A DNA stretch of 64,000 nt, from positions 21,577 through 85,576 of the forward strand of contig NZ_JANEWG010000017.1 of NCBI RefSeq assembly GCF_028069725.1, given 5' to 3'. This DNA comes from Citrobacter sp. Awk 4. Its GTDB lineage: Bacteria > Pseudomonadota > Gammaproteobacteria > Enterobacterales > Enterobacteriaceae. Shown here in pieces: positions 54,155-63,900 of the stretch. Numbering within the stretch: the first letter of the stretch is position 1; each line of letters begins with the position of its first letter. The position numbers and the translations under genes were made by a program. The notes under the pieces were generated by a model. That model was not told the origin of the DNA. It was given only the letters and a program-made list of their open reading frames with translations, and did not search any database.

Positions 54155-54184
54155 GTCATTTCTGTCGATCCACCTGTCATTTCT
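54155..54184 (+). promoter_or_regulatory. Phased direct repeats upstream of the FdhF-like gene
   Basis: GTCATTTCT occurs at 54155 and again at 54176, 21 bases apart (two helical turns) and 50-75 bases upstream of the sigma-54 element. Enhancer-binding proteins use such phased sites. An FhlA or NtrC-type activator is a guess. Confidence 0.45.
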
Positions 54185-54230
54185 CACCTTCTTTCTCAGC
54201 AACGCCCCGTCGTCCCTGCTCTTCTGCTTT

Positions 54231-54246
54231 TGGCACAATTTATGCT
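54231..54246 (+). promoter_or_regulatory. Sigma-54 promoter of the FdhF-like gene
   Basis: TGGCAC-AATTT-ATGCT keeps GG-N10-GC and lies about 100 bases before the start codon. E. coli fdhF is likewise expressed from a sigma-54 promoter under FhlA, so this fits a formate-regulon gene. Confidence 0.75.
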
Positions 54247-54346
54247 TATTTCCCGCGTCGCTACGACAAAACGAAGTCCATCGCCTGTAATGCGCTGACT
54301 TCTTCTTAAATTCGCGCTATTTCAGCTTTTAACAGGTCTGTTATTG

Positions 54347-56494
54347 ATGAAAAAAATCACCAGTGTGTGCCCTTATTGCGGGGCCGGGTGCAAGCTCACG
54401 CTTGTTGTTGAAAATAACAAAATCATCCGCGCCGAAGGTGCAGAAGGTGTAACGAACCAGAATCAGTTATGCCTGAAAGGATTTTACGGTTGGGATTTTC
54501 TTAACGATACACGCCTTCTGACGCCACGCCTGACGCGCCCAATGATTCGCTATGAAAAAGGCGGCAAACTTACCCCCGTCAGTTGGGATGAAGCCATCCG
54601 CTACACCGCAAAGCGTTTGTCAGACATTAAAGCGGCCTTCGGCCCTCGCGCCATCATGACCACCGGTTCTTCCCGCGGGACAGGGAATGAGACGAACTAC
54701 GTCATGCAGAAATTTGCCCGCGCCGTGCTAAATACCAACAATGTCGATTGCTGCGCTCGCGTGTGCCACGGCCCTTCCGTTGCCGGTTTGCAAGAGACGC
54801 TGGGCAACGGCGCAATGAGCAACGCGATCAGCGATATTGAACACTCAAAATGCCTGCTCATTTTTGGCTACAACTGCGCCGACTCTCACCCTATCGTGGC
54901 TCGCCGGGTCATTAAAGCGCGTCAGAATGGCGCCAAAATTATCGTGTGCGATCCAAGGCGCATTGAAACAGCCCGTATCGCCGATCAACATCTGCAATTA
55001 AACAACGGCTGCAATATGGCGCTGGTCAACGCCTTTGGCTATGTCCTGATTGATGAGCAACTTTATGATCGGGAGTACGTGTTAAAACACACCGAAGGTT
55101 TCGACGCTTACTGGCAAACCGTGAAGGATTACGCGCCAGAATCCGTCGAACACTTAACCGGCGTCCCTGCTCAACAGGTACGTCAGGCGATGCGTACATT
55201 CGCCGCTGCGCCTTCTGCAACGGTGATGTGGGGAATGGGCGTAACGCAGTTTGGTCAGGCTGTTGACGTTGTTCGCGGTCTGTCGAGCCTTGCCCTGCTG
55301 ACCGGAAACCTGGGCCGTCCTCATGTCGGCGTCGGGCCGGTACGCGGTCAGAATAACGTACAAGGGGCGTGCGATATGGGCGTGTTGCCCAATCAATTCC
55401 CCGGTTATCAGGACGTGACGGATGCCACCGTCAGAGCGAAATTTGCCCGCGCCTGGGGCATTGACGCCACTCTGATGGACGATAAAGTCGGTACGCGTAT
55501 CACTGAAGTGCCTCATCTGGCACTCGAAGGTAAAGTCAAAGCTTATTACATCATGGGGGAAGACCCGCTACAGACAGAGGCCGATCTGGGGCTGGTGCGT
55601 TCAGGATTTGACGCGCTGGATTTTGTCGTAGTGCAGGATATCTTCATGACCAAAACGGCGGAAGCGGCCGATGTGATTCTTCCCGCCACATCGTGGGGTG
55701 AACACGGGGGAGTCTTTACCTGCGCCGATCGCGGTTTCCAGCGTTTTGAACAAGCCATTGAACCCGTCGGCGACGTGAAGCGTGACTGGGAAATCATCAG
55801 CCTTATCGCCACTGCAATGGGCTACCCCATGCAGTATAAAAATAATCAGCAAATCTGGGATGAGATGCGCGAGTTATGCCCGCTATTCTATGGCGTGACC
55901 TACGAAAAAATGGGCGATATGGGGCATATCCAATGGCCATGTCCTGACCTTGATCATCCCGGAACCCCGTATCTTTATCTGCACAGCAAATTTGATACGC
56001 CCAGCAGAAAAGGCAAGCTGTTCGCCGCGCCGTGGCGTGCGCCTGCTGAAGTACCGGATGAGGATTTCCCGATGGTGCTGTGCACCGTGCGTGAAGTCGG
56101 GCACTACTCCTGTCGTTCCATGACCGGTAATTGCGCGGCGTTACAAGCGCTGGCTGATGAGCCGGGGAATGTGCAAATCAACGGGCTTGATGCGGAAAAA
56201 CTGGGAATTCGTCATCGCGATCTGGTCTGGGTCAGTTCTCGCCGTGGCAAGGTGATCAGCCGCGCTGACGTTTCCGATCGCATTAACCGTGGCGCAGTCT
56301 ACATGACGTATCAATGGTGGATTGGCGCCTGTAATGAGCTGACTCAGGATAACCTGGATCCCATCTCAAAAACGCCTGAAACAAAATATTGCGCAGTAAA
56401 AATTGAGCCGATTGCCGATCAGCGCTGGGCGGAAAACTATGCGGTAGAAACTTACACGGCGATGAAATCGCGTCTCTGCGAGGCCATCGCGTAA
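54347..56494 (+). CDS. FdhF-like formate dehydrogenase alpha subunit, cysteine form
   Basis: Molybdopterin oxidoreductase closely related to formate dehydrogenase H along its whole 715 residues, the same length as E. coli FdhF. It has the N-terminal [4Fe-4S] ligands Cys8, Cys11, Cys15 and Cys42 (CPYCGAGC...CLKG), Lys44 and bis-MGD domains. At residue 140, where FdhF has selenocysteine (TGA), the codon is TGC: CCARVCHGPS, with His141 kept. The likely reaction is formate oxidation, presumably slower than with Sec. A TTG one codon up is also in frame. No hydrogenase or electron-transfer partner gene is adjacent, and E. coli K-12 lacks this gene here. Confidence 0.9.
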   Translation: MKKITSVCPYCGAGCKLTLVVENNKIIRAEGAEGVTNQNQLCLKGFYGWDFLNDTRLLTPRLTRPMIRYEKGGKLTPVSWDEAIRYTAKRLSDIKAAFGPRAIMTTGSSRGTGNETNYVMQKFARAVLNTNNVDCCARVCHGPSVAGLQETLGNGAMSNAISDIEHSKCLLIFGYNCADSHPIVARRVIKARQNGAKIIVCDPRRIETARIADQHLQLNNGCNMALVNAFGYVLIDEQLYDREYVLKHTEGFDAYWQTVKDYAPESVEHLTGVPAQQVRQAMRTFAAAPSATVMWGMGVTQFGQAVDVVRGLSSLALLTGNLGRPHVGVGPVRGQNNVQGACDMGVLPNQFPGYQDVTDATVRAKFARAWGIDATLMDDKVGTRITEVPHLALEGKVKAYYIMGEDPLQTEADLGLVRSGFDALDFVVVQDIFMTKTAEAADVILPATSWGEHGGVFTCADRGFQRFEQAIEPVGDVKRDWEIISLIATAMGYPMQYKNNQQIWDEMRELCPLFYGVTYEKMGDMGHIQWPCPDLDHPGTPYLYLHSKFDTPSRKGKLFAAPWRAPAEVPDEDFPMVLCTVREVGHYSCRSMTGNCAALQALADEPGNVQINGLDAEKLGIRHRDLVWVSSRRGKVISRADVSDRINRGAVYMTYQWWIGACNELTQDNLDPISKTPETKYCAVKIEPIADQRWAENYAVETYTAMKSRLCEAIA

Positions 56495-56560
56495 GCGTCA
56501 TTATCATATCTCACCTGAGTCCGTCTTTGCGGACTCAGGCTTTCTGTACCGGTTAACGCA

Positions 56561-57211
56561 CTATTTCGCAAACTGCATGTCACCAACCTGGGACGTCGCA
56601 TTTTCGCCCAGTATCTCCCGTTGCATAAACCCCTGCGTGATCAGAAATAATCCCAACATAAACGGCAACTCATACAATTCCTCAATCAGATCGGCATATT
56701 GCAGGTCGCGCAGGAAAACGGGCGCCATCAAGCGATGATGCTCTACGGCGTCGGAAATCAAAAAGGTCGCGGCGGTCACGGCGAACAACCACAACGGGAA
56801 CGGCTCTTCACGCAGCCGACGTACAATTTCCTGACGCAGCGTTTTCGAGAACATCACCGGTAGTGCAAGCGCTGCGATCAATACCACTGAAATCATTCTG
56901 AATATGATTCTGGGTTCGTCAGGGAAATAAGCGCGCCCCCAACTGGTACTGCGTCCCAGTAGCACCAGCCACCATACAACGGCCCAGAGCCAAAACTGTT
57001 TTGCCCCCTCCGGGCGAGAGAGTGGCTTGATATACCATGCGGTAAACAACGCACCAAACAGCAGCCATAACGCTTGTCCATTTTCAATCCACGTCACCAC
57101 GACGCCATCGAGCAGGGGAAGATGCCAGTCTGCAGTGAAGGGGATAATGATCGCAGTCAGTATAAGTAGCACCGTTGCCGGGGTGATCCGGGTATCAAGT
57201 TTCATAAGCAT
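56561..57211 (-). CDS. Unrecognised multi-pass inner-membrane protein
   Basis: I do not recognise the family. The 216-residue protein (from the ATG at 57211, with ACAGG five bases upstream) has about six hydrophobic segments, a Trp-rich stretch (FWLWAVVWWLVLLGRSTSWG), and a conserved-looking SDAVEHHRLM and LIEELYELPFML near the C-terminus, suggesting buried charged residues (Glu/His) of possible redox or metal role. In-frame ATGs at 57244 and 57283 would add 11 or 24 residues. It is convergent with the FdhF-like gene. Confidence 0.82.
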   Translation of the reverse strand: MLMKLDTRITPATVLLILTAIIIPFTADWHLPLLDGVVVTWIENGQALWLLFGALFTAWYIKPLSRPEGAKQFWLWAVVWWLVLLGRSTSWGRAYFPDEPRIIFRMISVVLIAALALPVMFSKTLRQEIVRRLREEPFPLWLFAVTAATFLISDAVEHHRLMAPVFLRDLQYADLIEELYELPFMLGLFLITQGFMQREILGENATSQVGDMQFAK

Positions 57212-57431
57212 TTTAGCCTGTTCCGCTTTCGATACCTGAATCATAAATTCTATGAATATCCGTTCATTAGCAATCCATGCCATACTCTTAAGGTTTACTT
57301 AATATTTTATTTCTGCTGATGTCAGCGGGTAAGGTAGTCTGCCAGACCATTAACAAAAAGCCGCACAGCGCGGTCATCACGCTATGCGGCCAGGAGGATT
57401 GAAAGCGTTACGCTTTCGTTAGCTGGCAGAG

Positions 57432-57614
57432 TTACCAGCCGCAAACATCATGTTCATTTTCCGTGTCGTATGAACGCACGGTATTGACCAGGTCTTTAAC
57501 GACTTCTGCGGCAACATCCGGCACCAGTAAGGTCATCGGCGCTTCGGTTTCATAATCGACCGAAACACCATTACTGTTATTGGTCACCGTCACGGTATAT
57601 GTTGCTTTGCCCAT
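57432..57614 (-). CDS. yoaG: YoaG, small protein co-expressed with YeaR
   Basis: The 60-residue beta-rich protein is almost identical to E. coli YoaG (MGKATYTVTVTNNSNGVSVD), a dimer of unknown function. In E. coli yeaR-yoaG is induced by nitrate (NarL) and nitric oxide (NsrR). It starts three bases after yeaR. Confidence 0.95.
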   Translation of the reverse strand: MGKATYTVTVTNNSNGVSVDYETEAPMTLLVPDVAAEVVKDLVNTVRSYDTENEHDVCGW

Positions 57615-57617
57615 GGT

Positions 57618-57980
57618 TTACTCCTTCCCGGTTCGAATGACTTTCCGTTGGTTTGCGCTTTCCAGTAACACTTCCGGCGCAACGAAAAAATCGATATTAA
57701 AGTACGTGTCGTCAGTCATCACTTCGATGTTATGCCACTTTTCCGGTGGAAAAACGCCAAACTGACCGGCTTCAATAATCATCACCTTTTCTGGCTCGGG
57801 ACTGTGTTCATCGGCATATCCGAGATATTTGACCGCCCCCTGCATCACCGACAAACGTGGATACACGCCCGGTCGGGTTCCTTTATCAAGGTGGCGTTCG
57901 AAAATTCCGGCGGGGGCTGTCTCTTTGTTCCAGAATGGTGTGGCGCGTGTATGAATATGATTCTGTGGAATTTGAAGCAT
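57618..57980 (-). CDS. yeaR: YeaR, nitrate/NO-induced cupin (DUF1971) protein
   Basis: Member of the TehB/YeaR-like DUF1971 cupin family. The 120 residues include TPFWNKETAPAGIFERHLDKG (split at 14-34) and FGVFPPEKWHNIEVM, with a His likely at the metal site. GGGAAG precedes the ATG at 57980. First gene of yeaR-yoaG. Confidence 0.95.
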   Translation of the reverse strand: MLQIPQNHIHTRATPFWNKETAPAGIFERHLDKGTRPGVYPRLSVMQGAVKYLGYADEHSPEPEKVMIIEAGQFGVFPPEKWHNIEVMTDDTYFNIDFFVAPEVLLESANQRKVIRTGKE

Positions 57981-58066
57981 TGTCTTCCCTCTTTCCATCA
58001 ACAACGCAGCATGTTGTCATTTATCGCTGCGGTAAGAAGGTTACGCCTCAAAATATGCTTTTAAAA

Positions 58067-58082
58067 TACCATTTACTGGTTA
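58067..58082 (-). promoter_or_regulatory. Candidate NarL 7-2-7 site upstream of yeaR
   Basis: TACCATT-TA-CTGGTTA: the first heptamer fits TACYNMT and the second matches its inverse at five of seven positions. It lies about 90 bases before yeaR, where NarL acts in E. coli. Confidence 0.5.
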
Positions 58083-58127
58083 TCTTTTTGCTCATGCCTC
58101 AGGGCAGTGTCTTGATTTGCGGGGGGA

Positions 58128-58160
58128 GAAAACAGCGGCCCGTCAGAATAAACGGGCCCG
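58128..58160 (-). terminator. Terminator of leuE
   Basis: On the minus strand GGCCCGT and ACGGGCC pair around an eight-base loop, followed by GCTGTTTTC. The U-tract is short and displaced, so strength is uncertain. Confidence 0.65.
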
Positions 58161-58166
58161 CAGGGA

Positions 58167-58805
58167 TTACGACTGCAGCGTCGCCAGACGCGCGGCAAAG
58201 CCGACAAAAATCAAACCAATCAGAGAATTCCCGACTTTCGCCAGTTTCTTTTTCGTCCGAATATAGTGGGTCACAAACGCCCCCGAAATAATCAGGAAAC
58301 TCAGATAGAAGAAGCTCACCACTTCCAGCGTGATGGCCAGAATCAAAAATGACAGCCCCGTATGCGGCGCGTTCACATCAATAAATTGTACGAAGAACGA
58401 CACATAAAAAAGGATCGCTTTTGGATTGGTCAGGCTCAGAATTAATGCGCGTTTAAAAATCGCACCAAAAGGGACATCCTCGCCAGCCGACGCGTTTTCT
58501 TTTGATTTCAGCGTCGCGTAGAGGATCTTTGCGCCAAGATAAAGCAGATAAAACGCGCCGAGATAGCGAACAATATTAAACAGTACCGGCGTCGTTTTAA
58601 TCACCGTGGCAACGCCTGCGTAAGCCAGAAACATCAGCACCGCATCGCCAATAAACACGCCGCTTGCCGCGAGATACCCACCTTTCATCCCACGCCCGAC
58701 GCTATTTTTCAGCACAAATATTGTATTAGGACCAGGGACCAGAACGATAAAAATTGCACCGACCAGATACGTCCAGTAATTCAGAACTCCATACTCTGCG
58801 AACAC
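58167..58805 (-). CDS. leuE: LeuE, leucine exporter (RhtB/LysE family)
   Basis: Inner-membrane exporter for leucine and some analogues in E. coli, Lrp-activated. The 212-residue protein has six hydrophobic segments and the family segment [12 protein letters not shown] near 22-33. It is the last gene collinear with E. coli before the accessory region. Confidence 0.95.
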   Translation of the reverse strand: MFAEYGVLNYWTYLVGAIFIVLVPGPNTIFVLKNSVGRGMKGGYLAASGVFIGDAVLMFLAYAGVATVIKTTPVLFNIVRYLGAFYLLYLGAKILYATLKSKENASAGEDVPFGAIFKRALILSLTNPKAILFYVSFFVQFIDVNAPHTGLSFLILAITLEVVSFFYLSFLIISGAFVTHYIRTKKKLAKVGNSLIGLIFVGFAARLATLQS

Positions 58806-59209
58806 GTTAACCTCTTCCTGAAAAAACAGATACGCTTAGCTGCGAAACAATATGCTAACGAATGCGTCTGATGATGGAAAGTAAAATCAGGGCGTTCGAC
58901 CATAGCCAGGACTTTATTCCAAAAAACAGGCAACACCATAGTCTATTCCACCATTGATAGCGCTAAAAAACGGGTGGAATAGCGTGGGGAGAGCATTTCC
59001 CGTTTCATTTGCCACTGCTGCTGCCCCCTGACCGGCATAATAGAGGGTACTCCAGTTTAGCCGGGCACTGTTTTCAGGGGGAAAATCAACACTGAACGCT
59101 CGAAAACGACAACCATAAATCAGCACATCAAGCATGAAACAAGCAGAGCATCTCCGGTTCAATACTTCTGACATAACCAGTGGTATCGGATTATGCACAG
59201 TCGAGTTTT
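58806..59209. other. Intergenic stretch between leuE and the 338-codon gene
   Basis: About 400 bases. It must contain the leuE promoter near its left end. A 94-codon GTG-initiated frame (58914-59198, minus) is present but has no ribosome-binding site and unusual Cys/Phe-rich composition; I do not call it a gene. No mobile-element ends were seen. Confidence 0.5.
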
Positions 59210-60226
59210 TCAGCGCGGCGACGTTTGCAACAGCGCCGCCAAAATTATTTCCGTCAGCTGTTGTTCAAAATGTTCTGCATGAAGATATCTCTTTTCTTTA
59301 TATTGTTTATCGGTATCCAGGTAGGGTTGATGTAACGTACATTCCGGTGGTGTGCCAAAGATAACGGTATTAATTATCTCAATTGGCTGCGGGTATTCAA
59401 AAAACAGCTGCCCCTGGGGATAGTTATATTTAATTTGCCATTCAGACAGATCGTTAAAGAAACAATCTGACTCTGGTTTTGGCATCGCGCTGGCTTTTTC
59501 CTTGCCCCAAACAACAAAAGCAAGGTTGTATAATCCATGCGCATGTGGCCAGAACATTTTATTAAGCTTAGAGACGCCGTGCTCCCTCACCCGTGGTACA
59601 TTTTTACAATATAAATCGAGTTGATTCCCTGCTTCTTCAACATTTCCGTCAAGGAGCGCCAGAAGATAACGAATGGTCAAGAGATCGATTGTGGCTTGCT
59701 TAGTCGTAAGTACCGCTTTTGCTTTTTTCCTGGCGTCAACGTCAAAGTCAGTACGTTTGTACCACAACGCCATCACTAAATTAGTTATCGCTATTGTAAC
59801 AGGATGACCATTGCCGCTCATGCCGAGCTTTTCAGGTAAAATAAGTGGCACACGGGTAAACAGACCTGCAGCAAGAATATCCAGAACTATCCCTATATTA
59901 ATGCTGTGATCGCATCCTGAATCCACTCCCAGCGTTACATGCTTAATCATGGCCGACTGAAGCAAAGCGGAATGAAGAATCTCCATATTGTTTGATAATA
60001 TTGCTGTTTTGTATCCCAGATAATCGGGTACACGTTTCATTCTCAGCATAAAAAGCCATGAGCTCACCTGCTCCTTAAGTGAATAATCTTTGTGGCAATT
60101 CTCATGAATATCCAGGCATTCAGCTAAATAATCCTCCGGGCGCATCCACAAGCAGGTATTTTTCTCAGCTTCTTTTTCGTACTCTCGTTGATATGTACGT
60201 TGATATTTTTCTGAAATATAACCCAT
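59210..60226 (-). CDS. Unrecognised 338-residue protein, possible immunity-type protein
   Basis: I do not recognise it with confidence. It is a soluble, predominantly helical protein with tandem-helix segments such as LLTIRYLLALLDGNVEEAGNQL and Cys/His scattered through it. Length and pattern recall Imm49-like immunity proteins of polymorphic toxin systems, and it is next to an Rhs effector locus. This is an inference from context and feel, not a proven match. AGGTGA precedes the ATG. Codon use is less biased and more AT-rich than the core genes, consistent with horizontal transfer. Confidence 0.8.
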   Translation of the reverse strand: MGYISEKYQRTYQREYEKEAEKNTCLWMRPEDYLAECLDIHENCHKDYSLKEQVSSWLFMLRMKRVPDYLGYKTAILSNNMEILHSALLQSAMIKHVTLGVDSGCDHSINIGIVLDILAAGLFTRVPLILPEKLGMSGNGHPVTIAITNLVMALWYKRTDFDVDARKKAKAVLTTKQATIDLLTIRYLLALLDGNVEEAGNQLDLYCKNVPRVREHGVSKLNKMFWPHAHGLYNLAFVVWGKEKASAMPKPESDCFFNDLSEWQIKYNYPQGQLFFEYPQPIEIINTVIFGTPPECTLHQPYLDTDKQYKEKRYLHAEHFEQQLTEIILAALLQTSPR

Positions 60227-60514
60227 GAAATCACCTGTAAAATATTATCGCCACGGCTAATGAGCACTGTTGCAAACAGAAACCAGAATAAACGATTGTG
60301 CCGCATTAAGGGTAAAAAAACTGAGTGTGCTTACGGCGCGTACCCTCATCAGATCCCGCATTCATATTCCCCATAAAACACTTATTAAACAAAGGAATGA
60401 ATGCACACTTAAGAAGTATCTGATTTGAACGAAAGCTACTATATCTTGTAGTAGTCAGCATCAGGGGCCTGTGACAGTATTAACTATTCTGCAACATGTG
60501 GTGGGACCCGCTTA

Positions 60515-60952
60515 ATGCCAGAACTCTCTCAATCCAGCCTGTTTAACGAAGGACAGATCACGCTTCCTGAAGGTTATCAGGACCGTTCAGTCAATATTTT
60601 CACTCAGCCTGGCGCTGACGCCCCGGCGTTCAATATTTCCCGCGATGCGCTGAACGCCGGTGAAAATCTTTCGGCTTACATCAACCGTCAACTGGTGCTG
60701 ATGGAAAAACATCTTAAAGGCTGGAAACAGAGCGAACGCCATGCTGTCGTGCTGGGCGATAACCTGTTGCAAGGCGAAAATGTGCATGCCAGCTACCTGC
60801 GCGACGGGAAACGTATCTGGCAGCAGCAGGCCGTATTTAACACGCATGATGCGCATATTCTGGTCTTTACCATGACCTCAGCCACAACGCTGACAGGCCA
60901 CGACAGTGATCTGTTTCTTTCCTTGCTCGGGAGTTTTCGCCTCCACGCTTAA
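60515..60952 (+). CDS. Eag-type T6SS effector chaperone (DUF1795/DcrB-like)
   Basis: The 145-residue protein has the DUF1795 fold pattern (GYQDRSVNIF, then NLSAYINRQLVLMEKHLKGWK). Such proteins, called Eag chaperones, bind and shield the N-terminal membrane segments of prePAAR-containing type VI effectors and help load them on VgrG. It lies 17 bases before the rhs gene, whose N-terminus has exactly these features. Confidence 0.9.
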   Translation: MPELSQSSLFNEGQITLPEGYQDRSVNIFTQPGADAPAFNISRDALNAGENLSAYINRQLVLMEKHLKGWKQSERHAVVLGDNLLQGENVHASYLRDGKRIWQQQAVFNTHDAHILVFTMTSATTLTGHDSDLFLSLLGSFRLHA

Positions 60953-60969
60953 CGATAAGGATTATTGTT

Positions 60970-63900
60970 ATGTTTGAAGCTGCACGCGCGGGCGATGATA
61001 TTGGACACTCCGGCGCGCTGGCCGGGATGATTGCCGGAACCCTCGTTGGCGGTCTGATTTCTGCCGTGGGCGGTATCGCGGCAGGTGCGATGTTTATTGC
61101 GGGTCTTGGGGCGTCTTGTCTTGGCGTAGGCGTACTGCTTGTTGGCGCAAGCCTTGCTGTCGGTTATCTCACCGGTGAGCTGGCAACCGCCGCAAGAGAC
61201 AGCATCGCGGATGCCGGGGCATCCAGTATGACGAAAAAAGGCGTCATCACCACCGGCTCGCCTGACGTTTTTATCAACAGTAAACCCGCCGCACTTGCCA
61301 CCAACAGCATGCTGGAGTGCTCTGACGACGGTTCTCAGCAAATGGCAGAAGGCTCCTCGCGGGTCTCTATCAATAGCCTGCCCGCGTCCCGTCTGGGAGA
61401 TCGCACCACCTGTGACGCAAAGATCATGTCCGGTTCGGGCAATGTCCGCGTGGGAGGCACCCCGAAGCAGATGCTACCTATCCAGTCCGAAGTTCCGGAA
61501 TGGGTCTATAAAGCTTCAGATCTCACCCTGCTGTTCAGCGGACTGATCGGGGGCTGGGGGGGCGCTGCAGGTAAGGTGGGAGCCCTGACCAGGCTGCTTG
61601 ACAAAATTCCCGGTATCAACAAACTTAGCCGCATTGCCTGCCGCGCAGGCACATTAATGACCGGCGTGGCGGCTGCAGGGATCGTTGCCCGCCCGGTGGA
61701 TATGGTCAGCGGGCAGAAGTTTCTCAGTGGCGATGACGAGCTGGATTTCGTTCTTCCTTCCCGGTTGCCCGTGCGCTGGCAGCGTTACTGGCGCAGCGGT
61801 AACCCTGGCGACAGTGTCCTCGGTCGGGGCTGGAGCCTGTTCTGGGAAACCCGCCTGGAACGGTATCAGGATGGTCTGGTCTGGCGCGCGCCTTCCGGGG
61901 ATTATGTTTCCTTCCCGATGGTGCCAAAAGGCCTGCGGACATACTGCGCAGACGAAAAATGCTGGCTGGAACATCACCCTGATAACAGTTGGTCAGTGTA
62001 TGACATCAGCGGTGAGCGCTGGCACTATGCCCCACTGGGCGAAGCGTCGCCTTCCCTGTTACAGCGACTGTCTGATCCCTGTGGCAATGATATTCTGTTT
62101 GAATGGAACGACAACCACACCCTGCATGCGCTGACCGACAGCGCCGGGCAGCGAGTGGTCTGCCGCTATGATAAAGAGCGTCTTGCCAGTGTCTGGCAGA
62201 ATGATGCAATTTGTCTGGTCAGCTATACGTATGATGAACAGCGCCAGCTCGTTTCAGTAACGGGCCGGGGCGGTAGCGTGCGCAGACGTTTCCGCTGGCA
62301 GGATGGCCTGATGAGCGCCCACGAGGATGCGAACGGGCTGCTGAGTGAATACCGCTGGCAGGAGATCGACAGCCTGCCGCGCGTGGTTGCGTTCCGGCAC
62401 AGTGGCGGCGAACAGCTAACTTTCGAATACGATTTTGACAACGGCACCCGCCGTGCCATTCGTGATGACGGTGCGCAAGCGCACTGGCTGATTGACGACG
62501 ATGACAATGTCGCGCGTTTTACCGATTTTGACGGCCGCCAGACCGCGTTTATTTACCGCGACGGCGAGCTCTGCGATGTTATCCTGCCAGGCGGTGCCAT
62601 CCGCCGCAGTTTATGGGACAAATATGGCCGGATGACGCAGGAAACGGACCCGGCTGGCCGTCGTAGCGAATATTACTGGTACCGCCTGACGGATCGTATC
62701 ACCCGTACGGTTTACCCGGATGGCACTTCATCCCAGAGCATTTATGATCTGAAGGGTCGCCTGTTGTCGGAAGAGGATGTCTCCGGCAACAAGACCACGT
62801 ATCACTACCCTGCTGAAGACGAAATATTGCCGGACAGTATCACGGATGCCACCGGCGGCGTGGTGCGTCTGACGTGGAATAGCCAGGGGCTTCTGACACA
62901 ACGTACCGACTGCTCCGGCAGCATCACCCGTTTCAGCTACGACCACCTTGGGCAACTGGTTGCCAGTGTCGATGCGCAAGGCAATATCACGCGCCGCGAA
63001 TGGAACGACGCCGGGTTACTCAGCGCAGTGATTCACCCGGACGGTAGTCGCGAATCGCTGCTGTGGAATGAACGCGGACAACTCGCCGCCTGGCGTGATC
63101 CGCTGGAAAGCGAAGTCAGATGGACATATGACGTGCTCGGCCAGCCGGTCAGCCTCACCGATCGTATCGGTCGCATCCGTCGCTGGCGCTATGATCCGCG
63201 CGGCAACCTGCTGCGACTGGAAAACGGCAACGACGGTGAATACCGGTTTACCTATGACGCCGTGGGCCGTCCGCTGAGTGAATCGCGCCCGGATGAAACA
63301 TCCCGCCAGATGGAATGGGATGCCAGGGGCTTTCTCTGCGCTCTGCAGGAGAACGGCAGACCCGTCGCCGACGGGGGGATTGCCCGTCGTTTACAGCAGT
63401 TCAGTTATGACGACAGCGGCCTGATGACCGGGCGCAGCCAGCGCCACGCTGAATATCGTTATTTCCGCGATCCGGGTGGTCAACTCATCCGCATACTGCG
63501 TACCCCCACGGCTGAAGGTGTTGCGCTGGGTATTGAAAGCGATGAAATTACCCTGATCCGTGATAGCGCCGGACGTATGCTCAGCGAGTCCGGGGTGAAT
63601 GGAGAGGTTGGCTACCAGTGGGATGCGCTGAACAATCTGGCTTCCCTGACATTGCCCGGTGAGCAGCCGATTTCCTGGCTGCATTATGGCTCCGGCCATG
63701 TCAGCGCCATCCGTTTTGGCCAGCAACTGGTCACCGAATTCACCCGTGACCGTCTGCACCGTGAAACACACCGGACTCAGGGCGCACGCGGCCAGCTCCG
63801 CCGGTATGACAGCCTCGGCAGACGTACCGAGCAGCGCAGCGAAATAAACGCTGAAGTCACCCTGCCAGAACAGGCAATACTCGGGCGTCTTTATCGCTAT

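Noticed and set aside
54052..54309. 85-codon plus-strand frame across the RyhB-2-type sRNA
   Set aside because: It overlaps the sRNA, its terminator and the sigma-54 promoter region; the RNA explanation is stronger.
58914..59198. 94-codon frame on the minus strand between leuE and the 338-codon gene
   Set aside because: It starts with GTG and lacks a ribosome-binding site; composition is Cys/Phe-rich and matches no family I know.
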